Assembly (NCBI RefSeq): GCF_025024155.1
Contig: NW_026251860.1
Coordinates: forward strand, 1-34,524
Length of the DNA: 34,524 nt
DNA from: Gamsiella multidivaricata
Lineage: Eukaryota > Mortierellomycota > Mortierellomycetes > Mortierellales > Mortierellaceae
Direction: 5' to 3'
Shown: positions 21,044 through 33,329 of the stretch, piece by piece
Layout of the letters: each line of letters starts with the position of its first letter
Numbering within the stretch: position 1 is the first letter of the stretch
The notes under the pieces: generated by a model
What the model was told of the DNA's origin: nothing
The model's database searches: none
Seen by the model: the letters and a program-made list of their open reading frames with translations, nothing else
Made by a program: the position numbers and the translations under genes

Positions 21044-22938
21044 TTAACCAAAGGTCGCAATGGGGACATTGATCGAGAAGACGTTGATGATCGGCAGATT
21101 GTTGTACGATAGCCGGGCATTCTCCTTTTGCTCTTTAGTGACCCTACGCTGCACAAATCCTGCCTCCAACCGCGGCCTATTCTCGCCATCCGTAGCCGAG
21201 GCGAATGCGGATGATGTCTCGTACTCTCGGATCCAGTCCAACAACTGCTCTCCCTCTGAACGATTGATCATCACTGCGTGAATGTCAATCTCGTCATCTT
21301 TGATACTCTCCCCTAGCGCGTCAGCGGTATTGCTGTCACCAGTATTGGTCGGTCCATTGGCAGCTGCAGAGGCATTTGGGCCTGTCATAGCAAACACATT
21401 CTCCTCTGTGTTGATAATCACGATACTGTGGGCTCCTGCAGCCTGAGCGTAATACGCCTTCAAGATAAACAGACATCCGCCACGATCAACGATCAGCATC
21501 TTATCCCGGATGCGTTCCGCCTGTAGAGTCGTATACGGACGGCAGCCTTTTTCATTCTCATGAATGCGGACTAAATTCTTCGTGGCGATGCGCTTGCTTG
21601 ACGTTGGCGCTATCATGGGCTGCTGCTGAAACTGCTCTAGAATTGTTTGCTCGAGGTGATCCGCCATCGTTGACTCGTGCGTGTTGGGAGTCGAGTTTTG
21701 AGTGTAGTCGAGGACCCTCGGCCGCCAGAACCCGAAATCGGCGGGTACGGTCGACAGGTCCTTGTGAACTACATTGGCAGACGGCGAAGCACTAGTCATG
21801 AAAACCCGAAGGTAGGCGTCCTGCGATCTCTGGTATGAATCCCAGAGGGGCTGCATCGACGATTGCTCGATGTAGACATTGCAGTTTGAGCTCAAAGGAT
21901 AGTCCGCCACTAATTTTTGATGAAGCGGATAGAGCGTAAATGTTAATAGGACCCTCTCATATTGGAAAGATGTGGACTAAAACGTATCTAGACCTCATCT
22001 TTAACCGCACCTTTGACAGCACGATATCCATTTTGAGAGATGTCGTACTGGATCTGCATTTTGACGCCCACTATCCGGTTGACAAACACACCCTTCTTGA
22101 TAGGAATCACCATCAACTCCTTGGATCGCTCTGTGTTATTCTGCTTCCTCGACTTCTCGTTTCCGACGCCGTCTTCGGGTTGGTCATCGTCCTCGAAGAT
22201 TGTCTTCTTTGATGGCCCGAAGAATTCCACGACGACGCGCTCAACTTCCAGCGTCGGCTTTTCGCAGAATCCTTTGGGATCGACCTGCAATAGATCCCTA
22301 TAGTCTTCTCGCACACCCACCATCTGCCTCGCAAAATCCGCGTCCGGTCTGTAGGGTATACTTTTGAGGAATGTTTCCGGAGCTCGGTAGGCCATGCACA
22401 TGGGCCCAAACTTAACACCCTCCCCATGCTGGCCGTTGTGTACTGCTGTTGCCAAGAACTGCTTGTTGTAATGCTGACGAGGGTATTGATGCCGTGGGTC
22501 AGTGGGTCCAGCCGAGCTGCTATCCGCAGTGATGTTCCGCTCAAGGCGGTAGTTCGCGCCCAAATACTTGGAGGACAAGCGCAAGACGTGGCCCTCAGTT
22601 GTGAACACAAAGTTCGAATCCTTGAGTTCCTGATGCAGTAGATTCTCCTCGTCAAAGAGAAGGTAGAGATATTTGATTGTCTCTGACAGCGCAAAGCTTT
22701 CCATGCGGTCCTCGAGTTTCTTGTCGATGACGCTCCGAAGAGAGGCCCAGCCGCATTTGGTTTTGGTGTACGTCTGAAGGTCCCGCAGAATCATTTCGCC
22801 GACTTCCAGATAAAACGGATCTTTTGTAGCCTAGCATAAACGAAGGCAAAGAATCGAAAGAAAAGAATGAATAAAATGATAGGATGCTGTTGTCTGCAGC
22901 CAACCGTTAACAATCGGAAACAGGGGGAGATGGAGGGG

Positions 22939-22973
<35 letters not shown>

Positions 22974-24942
22974 TAAGCACACTTACTCTGTAGAGAAAGT
23001 AATTGGATTCGATGAACTCTGGGCGCAGCGGGTAGTTCGAAATAACTGCTGTTTGTTGTACAAAGTCGAACCTCTCCGGTATGGCTTGATATTTCCGCCA
23101 GATGTTGTAATAGTACAGATGGTTCTTGATGGCACTCTCCAAATCTCCTCCAAGCACCTGCGGTTCAAGTGACAATCGATACACGCGTTAGCTGGATACT
23201 CCCTCAAAATAATATATCTGCGTATGCCTGTTGCTCACCTGTACACCTGGCATAAATGCTGACAAGCTGTCGACCCAGTATGCCATGAGGCTCCCGTCTT
23301 CCAAGTGAACATGCTTGTAAAAGTATTTGGAGTCGTGGAGGAGGTTCCGCCGGATCGCATCCTGTGCAGTCTCGTACATGTCCAGGTACTCTTCATCCCC
23401 AAATAGCACGTACGACTTCAAGAGGTACTCATAAAAGGAATCCGTGCCAGCACCGATCCCTGTCATCGCAGACATCCATTGTCCTGAGGTGATATCTACT
23501 GTGTTGCCCATGAGCCCAATCTTTGACCTTCTACTCCACAGTTCATACAGTGCTCTCTTGGCTGCTTCCTAAAGTACTCGTAAATGCGTAAATGGAATTC
23601 AGATTTCAAGGCAAGGCTCGACCGAGTCTAACAACCACATCCATGAACACAGAGTAAATATAGTTAATTTTCCTACCTCATAGCTCTTGTCACCTGTAAG
23701 TCGACTCAACACTCCAAATTCCAGCAACAGACTGCCTGCGCCTGCAACACATGTCTCGACTGACTCCTCCAGCGACACCCCCTTTCTGAGATTCACTCGT
23801 GGCCAAGGAATACCTGTTGGTGTGTTCTCAAAGGCCTTCATCAGCCTCTTGCCCAGGTCTTCTGCCATCGTCAGTAGCTCTCCATTGTACCCCTTGACCA
23901 CACTTTTAAAAATCGGATCCGAGGCATATAAATGTCCAGAGAGCAATGCACCAAGGACCCGAATGTTGACTTCAAACACCTGAACTCGACTGTTGATGTC
24001 GAAATCATGAACATGTCTCTTGATCAAATGGATTGCTTGTCGAAACAGCTCCGGCTCTCGCATAGCCGCCAAAGTATCAAGGGCGTCGATCAGCGTCAAG
24101 GAGTAGTCGCCCAACACGTCATTGACATTGATGTTATTGGGATTTTCTCGATCGGACCCACGCCCCGTACAGGCCACAGGGTTGAGTTCGTCCTTCGGGA
24201 AGGCATGGTTCAAATAACCGTGGTATCCATGCATAAACATCTCCTTGGCCTCGTTCCGCAACAATAGTCGCCGAGATTCCGTCATCCTCTGAGTCACGAT
24301 CGCGCCTGCTGCTGTAGAAGGATCCGTGATCGGTGGGAGCTGGCGAAAGTACTGCTGATTAAATGCTCCAGTGTTTCCTCCACTAGCACTGTTGCCGCTG
24401 CCTCCGTTACCCACCACGGGATCTGCTGCTTGACTGGATGAAGACGCATTGACGCCATTGGAGGGTAAAGTGGAAGAAAGGAGCATCTGGACAAGGGAGA
24501 AGATGAGGAGTAAAACCCAGGGCCGAATACCTCCGTTGACGGCAGCTGGATTGGCGATATGCTTGTCCTGTGAATTGGTGGTAGTGCGAGACAATTGACG
24601 TCGATGTTCATTCTCGCGCTGTGTGGCTCGAGCTTGGTTGCTGAGTTGAGTACTCTGACGCAGGCCATCGTATGGCTGAAGTGAAGATCGCGCTATGGAT
24701 TCGCTAATGTTCCCAATATCAGGGCTCAGTTGATTACAATTCTTCTCCGCTGACAAGGCTGAGACATCAAAAGTCGGGATGGAGGCATCGTCCGAGTAGT
24801 GCTCATCCTCGACTTCCGAATGCGTCGACGATGCAATCAGTGTGCTGGTGTAGTCCGAGGCAAGGTTGTCCTGGTTCGAATATGCTCTCCTGCCATCCTG
24901 TGACACCCGCCTTGACAATGCGGTCCCAGGGAGTTCGGCCAT
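21044..24942 (-). CDS. EDEM-like GH47 protein (ER mannosidase family) with PA domain
   Basis: EDEM proteins act in ER-associated degradation, trimming or recognising mannose on misfolded glycoproteins. Five exons (24942-23677, 23568-23239, 23157-22987, 22830-22011, 21909-21044) with GT-AG introns of 81-156 nt give 1,150 residues in phase. The protein starts with a 140-residue Ser/Gln-rich tail and a single membrane helix (about 142-158, [14 protein letters not shown]), predicting a type II ER membrane protein. The GH47 domain follows: [45 protein letters not shown] (catalytic Glu), [44 protein letters not shown] and FTTEGH (calcium-binding Thr). The C-terminal exon has a protease-associated domain ([20 protein letters not shown]), a combination typical of EDEM3 (family knowledge). 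No HDEL/KDEL end is seen. The membrane anchor and long N-terminal tail are unusual for EDEM3. An AATAAA-type signal lies directly after the stop. Confidence 0.87.
22943..22971. repeat. A29 homopolymer inside an EDEM-like gene intron
   Basis: The run is U29 in the transcript, close to the donor of intron 22831-22986. It is prone to replication slippage and assembly length error. Confidence 0.9.
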
Positions 24943-27900
24943 CCTGAGAGTGATAGGTTGCGAGGCCAATTTGAGGGATACGGTGTATCAAGGAAAGTGT
25001 CCAGGCGCCATGGTACCATGGAGACTGCATCACGTGTATTCTGTTGGCGAAATCTTACTGGCGCGCAGCAAACCTGCAGCGACTGCAGGCTCGAAAAGGC
25101 CAAGCAGGAGGTAGAAAAACTTACTGCGTTAGCCCAAGCTCTTAGTTCAGTCAGGCGACTGATTTAAGCGCTAGACAATATCCTTGAGACGCCACGGAGG
25201 ATGTGCAAAATGACGGTACTCTGCAGTGCGGCGACTATCACCATGCCACGAGTCGGTGTCTACATGTTCGATCGTCTATGGTCGCAATACTAACCTGCCA
25301 CCTGAAGGATATCTTCGTACATTGAAGCATATACATGTACATGTCGCATCCAAGAGCTGCAAAAAGAGCGGGAGAACTGTGTTCCTGGAGCTCTTGCTAC
25401 CACCCCAAGGCAAACAAGATCATGCAGCTTATGCTCATCGGTACTGTACATCTCCTTTGCTTAGCTCTTACAAAGAAACTTTATTATTTGCCAAAAAAAA
25501 AAAAAAAAGGCATAATAGAATATTGAGCGGACTTTTTCAACGAACATGTCTTTGTTAAGAACCATTTATTGAAAGCAAATCGCATTACATAAAGCCCCCT
25601 TTAGATTACCATGCCACGCTCGACCGCCGACCGCCATATTATCAAGCAAGGGGTTAATGGAAGGCAGATACCGTAACTCTCATCCACATACCTAATGATT
25701 TTTGAACATGACGCGGATAAGGATAGGAGTCGTTCGTATCCCTTACCTGACGCGTCGCAGTTGCATCCGTCAGAGACATCTTGAGACGGACTATGTAAAC
25801 ATTTATACGAGCAGGGCTGAACGAGCGTACAGAAACAAAGAAAACATAATGGGCAATAGAGGTGGGTAGGCCTCAATTTTCCATAACACACCGCTTGGAA
25901 CAATGCACCGAGATCATCTACAAGACGCGGAGGTTATAGGTGGATAAGTATCAGGGAATGACGGGCCACGTTTAGATACGTATGACAGTATTTTATCCTT
26001 GGAATCCGCAAACACAGCTGTCTTCACGGCACGGACCATTCAGTATTGCTTTTTCTTTGGCGCAAGGTATTTAAGGGAGGATATTGTTGATGGCGCTCGG
26101 GTCCTAAGAACGCACATTCGGAATCCCTTCGGTTACAAAGCAGACGACGCTGAGCAGATCATTTTGGTCATTTTTTTAACATACAAAGGCGGAGTTGGTT
26201 CTATGGGGATCGTGCTCTGCCTGATGATGCCATTCCTGTCCTGCTGCTGTTGTTTTCAGTGAAGGGCCGCTCACAATTTGCATGCATGCAAAGCCCAGTG
26301 TCTCCGTTTGCCCCACACAACGCTTAAGATTAAGCCCTTTTGTCAGACAAACTTCTGCAGTGGGACGCGAACTGCTCTGCGCGTTTCTTTCCGATTCCGA
26401 TGCTGTCTCCCCTGAATCTTCTGTCCTGCCAATGCTTGGTCGTCATTTGTTCCCTCGCATACAATGGCCTAGTCTTTTTTTTTCAGCCCGTGAGCGTCCT
26501 CGTAGATTGCTAACCTCATTTTGTTCATTTGTTCATTTGTTCATTTGTTCATTTTGCGGTAGTGTTACGTTGGTGACACCACGAAACCTGCCACACGCAA
26601 TCGCGGCCGTTCTGCTCACTCGTCAATGCTTCTCCTCTTTTCATTTGTACAATCTATTACGGCGATTTTGCGGCGTATATACGAACAAGTGCCGATATAG
26701 GTCTAGTCTAGTGCGGGCTTATGAGCCATCCTGTACATATTTTCTTTGCTGGAGCTTATTATTGCTGTCGATAGTTTTGGGAGGGTACAGATGAAACGAC
26801 TGACGAGATGAATAGAGCAGAGAAGAAAGAAAGAGACATGCATGCTTGCTTCCCCACCCGCAGTGTCCTTTGTTGTTGTTTTCCCTCCCTTTTTTCACGC
26901 ATAACCTGCAGCTCCTCTTGGCTTCATTTTACTTTTTCCTGCCCTTCGTTCCCCCCAGCCATCCCACCCATCTTGATCCGTCACGCACACTTTACCATCC
27001 CCTCCTTCGCAGCATTCGCTTTAACAAGAAGGTTTTTTTTGGTCCACCCAAAAATACAGGCACCAGCTGATCTCTGTGTTCATCTCTCGTACTCTTTCCT
27101 ATACAAGGTAAAGTATACCCAAGCTTGAGCAAATCTCGCCTCCTTTCATGCCGGCAAAGACAGCACTTGAAAAGCCCCATAGCCGCGCTGGTGATGTTTC
27201 GTGAACCTCACTCCTTATTTGCTCACAGGTCATTTTATTACTCTCACGTTCGGTGATCAACGTTTTTTTTTTTTCTTTTACGCCACTCGTTTCATCGCCT
27301 CTCCTATAATCTTCGTTGTATCGACTCGATGTTCCAGATTGCTCAAAATTCCGCCTGATCTCGGTACATGCCTTGTGAATAAGAGAGACGACGAGAAGGA
27401 GATCTTGTCCCATGCTTTAGTTAGAGATAGACGGACTACCGACATCTGCGGGAGAATTTATTAATCGCTTGCAACTCTTCAAACACGTCGTTTGCTCATG
27501 CTGCTGTTTACGCTCATGCTTATAGATCTCCCTGTTGATGTCAATATTTTTGCTGCCTATTCCCTCTTCATTTTAATATCTGATATGATCTCGTTTTCAT
27601 CGGCCGTCCGTACGGAACTTCTTTTTGCAGAGAACGAGAGTACAAAATGTGCTATAGCATCGGATACGAGAGCGTTGCTTAGCAATCAATGGCTGATCTA
27701 GCCCATGGATTTTTTTTTTGGTTGCGTTAAGTTTGCCCTAGAAATAAGTAAATGTACAGTAGGCTATTCATACGCAACTCTGTACCATGCATGGCACATG
27801 AGAACAAAAAAAATCAATCGGATACTTACTTGGTCGCGGACATTGAGAAATGTGGATGCGTGATGTGGTCTAGAAGGAGTAAGTTGGAGTAAGTTGCGGA

Positions 27901-28700
27901 AGGAAAAAGGGTAGATGACAGCATCGTTTCTATCCTTCGCCAGGGACTTTTTACCGTCATCTTTTTGAAGTACACCTCGGCTTTGTATTGTGCAGTGTTC
28001 TTGAGAATACAAATGATGATAATATATTTTTTGACAGGCTCTGGTTATCACAGGGTGTTCAATGCCTAGGTTATCGGGGGGTTTTTTGGGCCCTTCTTTC
28101 AATGGACCTGCATGCCATCACATCACGCACACGCCCAATCCACGTCCATTTTCTACGCATGCCGCCTCACCCTATCCTTTATTTTTTCTAGCACCACTAT
28201 CATCGCTCAGTTATCCTAAATAGTTTCCTCCTGACCCTGGAGCCTTACGACTTACAAGTCGCGACAGTCAACGCCGATGCTAAAGCAGCAATCGAAAAAT
28301 GACAGGTTGTGCTCTTTTTTCTACTGTATTTGTTTGTTTTATTTTTTATCCATAAACACACATGTATACGAACGCATATATTAAAAGGGAAAAGGCGAGT
28401 GACCCATTGCCGATTCATTCGACCATGGTTGGACAGGAAGGGAAGAAGGGGGAGTGTACGGGTGTGCACAAGGAAAGGATCCCTCCCCCTTGACTGCAAT
28501 AAGCCCCAGCCAGTTCTTCTGCGGTTTGTAACCCGACAAGGAACATGATTGGCATGATCTTTAGTACAATATTGATACAGTAGTCTATATCTTGTGAACC
28601 AACATGCTCTCACTATGCACTCTCCCGATGGTGTTCATTTGCTGCAAAGGTGCCTGTTGTCATGCTTGTTGTGTTTTGTATCTGTATGCGATGCAGTGTA
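24943..28700. other. Gene-poor 3.8 kb stretch
   Basis: No frame here shows a domain or convincing codon use on either strand. Contents: the promoter side of the EDEM-like gene; an A16 run (25493-25508); four perfect copies of the octamer ttgttcat (26521-26552); several pyrimidine-rich blocks (26870-27010); and a downstream candidate donor aaggtaaagt near 27105. Part of it may be leader or regulatory DNA for the homeodomain gene. I see no tRNA-like or snRNA-like structure. Confidence 0.4.
26521..26552. repeat. Tandem octamer repeat, four copies
   Basis: The unit ttgttcat is repeated four times perfectly and is followed by ttt. It is a short microsatellite in the gene-poor stretch. Confidence 0.9.
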
Positions 28701-28789
28701 CCGCAAGTGTACCGTAGTGTGTGAATGGGTTGGGTTGCAGTGAAGCCAAGTGGAGTGCGTGTGCATGCGCTCTTCTTCCAGTCTCTCAG

Positions 28790-29323
28790 TCGAGTGCGTA
28801 TTTTTTTTTTCGCCTCTTCTCTTTCATTTGTTTCTTTTCTGGCTATTTTATTTGACTTTCCTTTTTTATTGCTCAGATATCTCTCTCATACTCACATCTC
28901 TTTTTTTTCTCTTTCTCTTTCTCTCTCTTTCCCTCTTTCCATTCCGCCGCATAGCACTTCACTCCCCCACCCACACTTTTCTGCTCGACCTGCTCCAGCT
29001 CGCTCCAACTCTATCCTCGGACACTCCTCCATCTCCCCTCTGCCGCACCCTCTCGTTCTCTCTTGCTCTCTTTTTTCTTTTACTCCCACTCTCTTTCCTC
29101 AATCTCTTTTCTCACTCTCTTTCACCCGCCCTCTCTCTCTTTTCATTTCTCTCTCTCCCCCTGTCGTTCATACACTCATAATTGAATGTCTTCATAATCC
29201 TCTTCTCTCCTCCTCCTTATTTATTTATTTACTTATTTACTTATTTATTTTCGTTCACTCACTCTTCTTTCCTCTCCTTCCCGCCCGTTCCTTTTTTTTT
29301 TTATATATCGCCGCCGTCTTTCA
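28790..29323 (+). promoter_or_regulatory. Pyrimidine-rich promoter/leader of the homeodomain gene
   Basis: About 500 bases are overwhelmingly C and T on the coding strand (runs such as ctctttctctttctctctct), followed by a ttta tetranucleotide repeat (29218-29250), a T run and ttatatatcg at about 29301-29310, then ATG at 29324. CT-rich blocks mark strongly transcribed or regulated fungal promoters and leaders (general knowledge). An open frame through this region is a composition artefact. Confidence 0.5.
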
Positions 29324-32300
29324 ATGGTTGCCCTGCCAGCATCTTCCCCCACACTCGTATCTTCGTCTCTGCCCTCAAACTCACACCTCTTTGCGCCCTT
29401 TGGAAGACCCCATCTTCACTCTCACTCTCACTCTCACTCCCAGAATACCTTTTCCACTCCTTCCTCCTCTTCCTGTGTCTCCTCTCGGAATCTCTCCCCT
29501 GGCCCCTCCTCTCCAGCCTCGTCTTCGTCCTCGGCTTCCTCACCCCGGTTCCCATGCATGGATCCTGTCTCGGGCCGTGTCATTAACTCCCCTTCCGCAA
29601 CCGTCTCCTCGGCCTTTCCCCTACCCGTCGCTTCTCACCCGCTCTCGAAACTCCACAAGGGTTCCTCTATCCCCTCACCCCCTGACCTCCCTTACAACAC
29701 CATGAAAGCCAATGGTCTCACCCACACTTCCTCAACCCTCGATCAGGCCATATCCCCCATCAAGCACACAAAGTTCTATGGCCATGGTCACGATTCCAAT
29801 CTAGAGCGTGAGGACTCCTATGACCGTCAGTACCCCTATCGGCCCCACGATCACGACTATGACCGCAACGGTAACGTGTCATCTATTACTATCGATGGCA
29901 AGCACCACTCGCGTATCCATATCGCCAACCTTCTTTGCGAAGATGGACGTAATGCCGACGCGTCCATTAAACATCATCGACAGGACCGTATATCCCAGCA
30001 GCAGCAGCATTATTCACAGCAGACGCAGCTCCGTGCTATCACAGAGGAGGCAGACGATTACCGTGAAAGGCATCTTTCTTTCAAAAACAGCAGCAGCAAC
30101 AACGGCTCAGGCACCAATGGCAGTAGGAGCAATGGCTACCCCAATAGCGGCTATTCATCTCCCTCTCCAAGCGGCGAATATTCACCGCAGAACAGAAACA
30201 ATCGAGAGCCAGCGTTTGCTCAGAGAGCGATCGATACAGCCCCTTCGTCCTATAGGGCCTCACATGCGGATCAATATCACCATAATGGTAGTACCCGCCC
30301 TGCTTCGTTCTCCGCGGCCACCTCTGTATCATCCGCTCCGTACGCGTCAGCTTCCTCTTCATCCAATGCCTCCTACACGGCCGTCCCCCGGCCCGCCCAT
30401 CTAGGTTCGCAGCAGCGGTCTGCCTCTTGGAACACTGACCGCTACCAAGACTACGACAGTAACCATTCATACGAGCAGGACCATCAACCAAGAATGGACC
30501 GTTCTAAGAGCGATTACGCGCTGCACCAGCAGAACTACGGGCCCTACCTGGACTCGCCACCACTAAGCAACGCTGTGCTGCACAAGTCCCATCCATCGGA
30601 CGGCCCCTCGATGGTCTCAACGTCGGCTGCGGCTGCGATAGAGACATCTGCGCCGCTGTACTATCACGCACCGCCCTCTTCGTCCACATCTTTGGCCGTG
30701 TCTTACTCCTCTTATTCTGGCGCCACCCCAACAAACGCCCGATCATCGGCCCCGTCTGGTACGACCTCAGGACGTAACGTGCATGAGTATGGCCATGCAC
30801 AGACTGCAGAGGCCAGTCCGGGCGACCAACTCCGAAGACAGAGCCGTGGCCCTATGCTTCCTCCGCCCTCTGTAAGTTTTTTTGTTTGTGTATTGCAACT
30901 TGAGCGATACTGCTTATCCAATTACAAAATCATGCTACACTACCTTGCTCTGGCTTGCTCCTCTTTTTTGCACTCGGCTGCTCTCCCCGCTCACTTCCGG
31001 ACCATCTATGGTCTGGTTCGCTCTCGCCTTCTCGCCCTCCTTCCATCTCTCGCAAGTGTTGTTACACACAGCCGCGCCCTCTCGTCACCATGCACCTATG
31101 CACCCATCCCCACAAAAAAACAAAAACCATACCATGCATCAACACAAACACACGCGCAGTGTCTTCTTTCTTTTGGGTTTTATTCATTTTATATCTTCAA
31201 GGCACGCGTGCACGCGAGAGAATTTAATTGAAATTGACATGTCTTCTCATTGGTTCTTTTCTTGTTCTGTTCTATCATCTCTACACAGGCACTACTCTCT
31301 GCTGCCGAGAGCAAACCTCCAAGGGTTTATGGCAGGGATTCGACCGTGGACGACAACTGGACACCCATGCCCCGCTCTAACCGCGTCGTCCCAGTTGATG
31401 CGCCCAATGAGACCAGGCCCTACACCTTCACCAGTTCTGGTCTCCTCCCGCCGCCCTACCCTTCGTCCTCTTCGATCTCGAAGTCCTCCTCGTCCTCATC
31501 ATCCTCACATCTGTCATATCCCTCCAGCTATTCCAGTGCGCCCGTGGAGCCCAAGCCCCGTCGGATATATGGAATTGACGCTGCAGATATTCCACAGCGC
31601 CTGCCCCCACCTGCACCCTCAGCATCATATGGGTCCAGTCAGTACTCAAAACCCCTGCACCATATTCCGGACGACCCCGAGGGAGAGGCTAGAAGGCGCT
31701 CAGTGGGACAGGACTCGAGCAGTTATTCACGTAATTATGGATCTAGTTCAAGCATGGCTGCTGCATACGGTGCACAAGCATACGGTTACTCTGCACCATC
31801 AAGTCACCATCATCCATCCTCATCGTCAGATATGGACCGCCCCAGATATGACTATGATAATCGCGGATGGAAGTCAGCACAGTCCCAGCCAAATCGTCCC
31901 GCGACTTCCTCCACATCCGCTTCGTCATACGCACCCTCACGACCGTACTCTCGCCCTCAGTCGCCGACGTACGATATCAAGCCACCAACCTGGTACCAGA
32001 ATTACGCACATAGTGTGCCACCGAAGCCTCAGGCGCAGTTGCCATACCAGCACTCGGACTACTACTCGGACCATGCACATCATGAGCAGTCTGGCGTATA
32101 TTCTTCGGGTGGCTATCATTCCTCGGATCCCTCAGCCGGTCACGATTATGAGCATGGGGATGAAAGGAGCAGTGGTCATCGGTCGTCCAAGCGCTCCAAG
32201 TCGTCAATGTCTGCTAGCCAATCGGTGCATCCTTTCGACACGGCTGAGCAAAAGTCAAAGTCAAAGAAGCCCAAGCGTATCAAGAACCCTGGTCACGATG

Positions 32301-32827
32301 AGGATATCATTGTGATGGACGATGAGTTCTATGCGGTCAAGGCGAAGCGCAAGAGAGCCAATGCCAGCCAACTCTCGGTACTGAATGCGGCCTTTGAGCG
32401 GTCATACTTCCCGTCGACAGAGGAGCGACTGCGTCTGTCGAAGCAGTGTCGGATGTGTCCACGTACGGTCCAGATCTGGTTTCAGAACAAACGGCAGAGT
32501 GTCAAGGCTAGGTCTGAGGCGATGGAGGCGGCTGTGGCAGCATCAGGAAGCGAGGGACGGCGTGACTCTGGCGAGGATGACTCGAGCGATGGGCAGAAAC
32601 GGTCCATTGATGATGAGAAGGGAGAGAGCAAGAGACGGACATCTGGGCCGGGAGGTATGACACCATCAGAGGCAGTTATGTCAGCGCTCCACATTCAGCG
32701 CGATGGTCGCAGCGTGGATTACTTTTCAAAGAAGCGCCGTGCTACGGCTGCGAAACTTGAGAAGCAACAGCAGGAGCAACAACAACAAGAGCAGCAGGAG
32801 CAAGAGCAGCATTCTGACAAGGAGTAG
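29324..32827 (+). CDS. Homeodomain transcription factor with long low-complexity N-terminus
   Basis: Two exons, 29324-30871 and 31289-32827, joined by a 417-nt intron (gtaagt ... ctacacag), give 1,028 residues. The homeodomain occupies about residues 868-928: basic arm AKRKRANASQL, helix 1 LSVLNAAFERSYFPS, and recognition helix RTVQIWFQNKRQSVKAR, which keeps the invariant W-F-x-N-x-R core. It is of the typical 60-residue class, without TALE insertion. A basic patch (KSKSKKPKRIKNPG) upstream may be a nuclear signal. Everything before is Ser/Pro/Tyr/His-rich and disordered, with an HSHSHSHS repeat near residue 32 and poly-Ser tracts. The C-terminus ends in a Gln/Glu repeat. It acts as a nuclear DNA-binding regulator; targets are unknown. 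The large upstream gene-free region is consistent with complex regulation. An AATAAA lies at 33000-33005. Confidence 0.88.
29417..29439. repeat. Coding cactct repeat (His-Ser)
   Basis: Near-perfect hexamer iterations encode alternating His and Ser in the homeodomain protein's N-terminus. Confidence 0.8.
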
Positions 32828-33329
32828 GCGCCATTTTACAATCCCAAGTTAATTATTGATATTACCAGTCTGTTATTTCCTTCAATTTTGTACCATACTA
32901 CTGTAGTCCATCAAAAAAGGGATCATTCTCAAATGTGCTTCCCGTTATGTCAATTGGTTGTGCGACGACTTTCTTTACTCTTCAACCTACGGAGATATTA
33001 ATAAACGACACGAAATCACGATATAGCAGCTCACGTCCGCATGTCATTTTCCCTCATCCGCACATGCATGCATATGCCGAGAGTCCTGACTGGGAGCCAG
33101 GCATATGAATAAAAGGCGGCATTTTGGATTGAGCTGAGCAGCCGCGACTCGCGCTATGTCATGATTGTGGAGAAGGACCGAATGAAAAGACGGTGGATGG
33201 GGGCCGTGCGTGACCGCAGACACGACCATTTCTTTCTACTGAAACCCTTCTTTTTCTTTTTTCGTCTTCTTCGCTTTCTTTCTTCCTCACATACTAAACA
33301 ATCTGTTCGTCACTTCCACTTAGCTTATC
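32828..33329. other. Intergenic region between homeodomain and F-box genes
   Basis: It holds the 3' end of the homeodomain gene (candidate polyadenylation signal aataaa, 33000-33005) and the promoter of the next gene, with a pyrimidine-rich block (33232-33290) before the ATG. No gene is seen. Confidence 0.5.
33000..33005 (+). terminator. Candidate polyadenylation signal AATAAA
   Basis: A canonical hexamer lies about 170 bases after the homeodomain stop codon. Use in vivo is inferred from position only. Confidence 0.35.

Noticed and set aside
24958..25167. Plus-strand frame ending in a coiled-coil-like segment
   Set aside because: It overlaps the 5' end of the EDEM-like gene on the other strand, and the helical segment is too short to call a gene.
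26282..26794. 170-codon plus-strand frame
   Set aside because: Cys/Phe/Leu/Ser-rich artefact crossing the octamer repeat; no domain.
27764..28102. 112-codon minus-strand frame
   Set aside because: No motif and no exon partners; isolated in the gene-poor stretch.
28725..29705. 326-codon plus-strand frame upstream of the homeodomain gene
   Set aside because: It is composed of Ser, Leu, Phe and Pro from C/T-rich DNA and overlaps the homeodomain exon in another frame; a composition artefact.
30882..32315. 477-codon plus-strand frame overlapping the homeodomain gene
   Set aside because: Out-of-frame shadow of the second exon; His/Pro/Arg-rich composition follows from the real frame.
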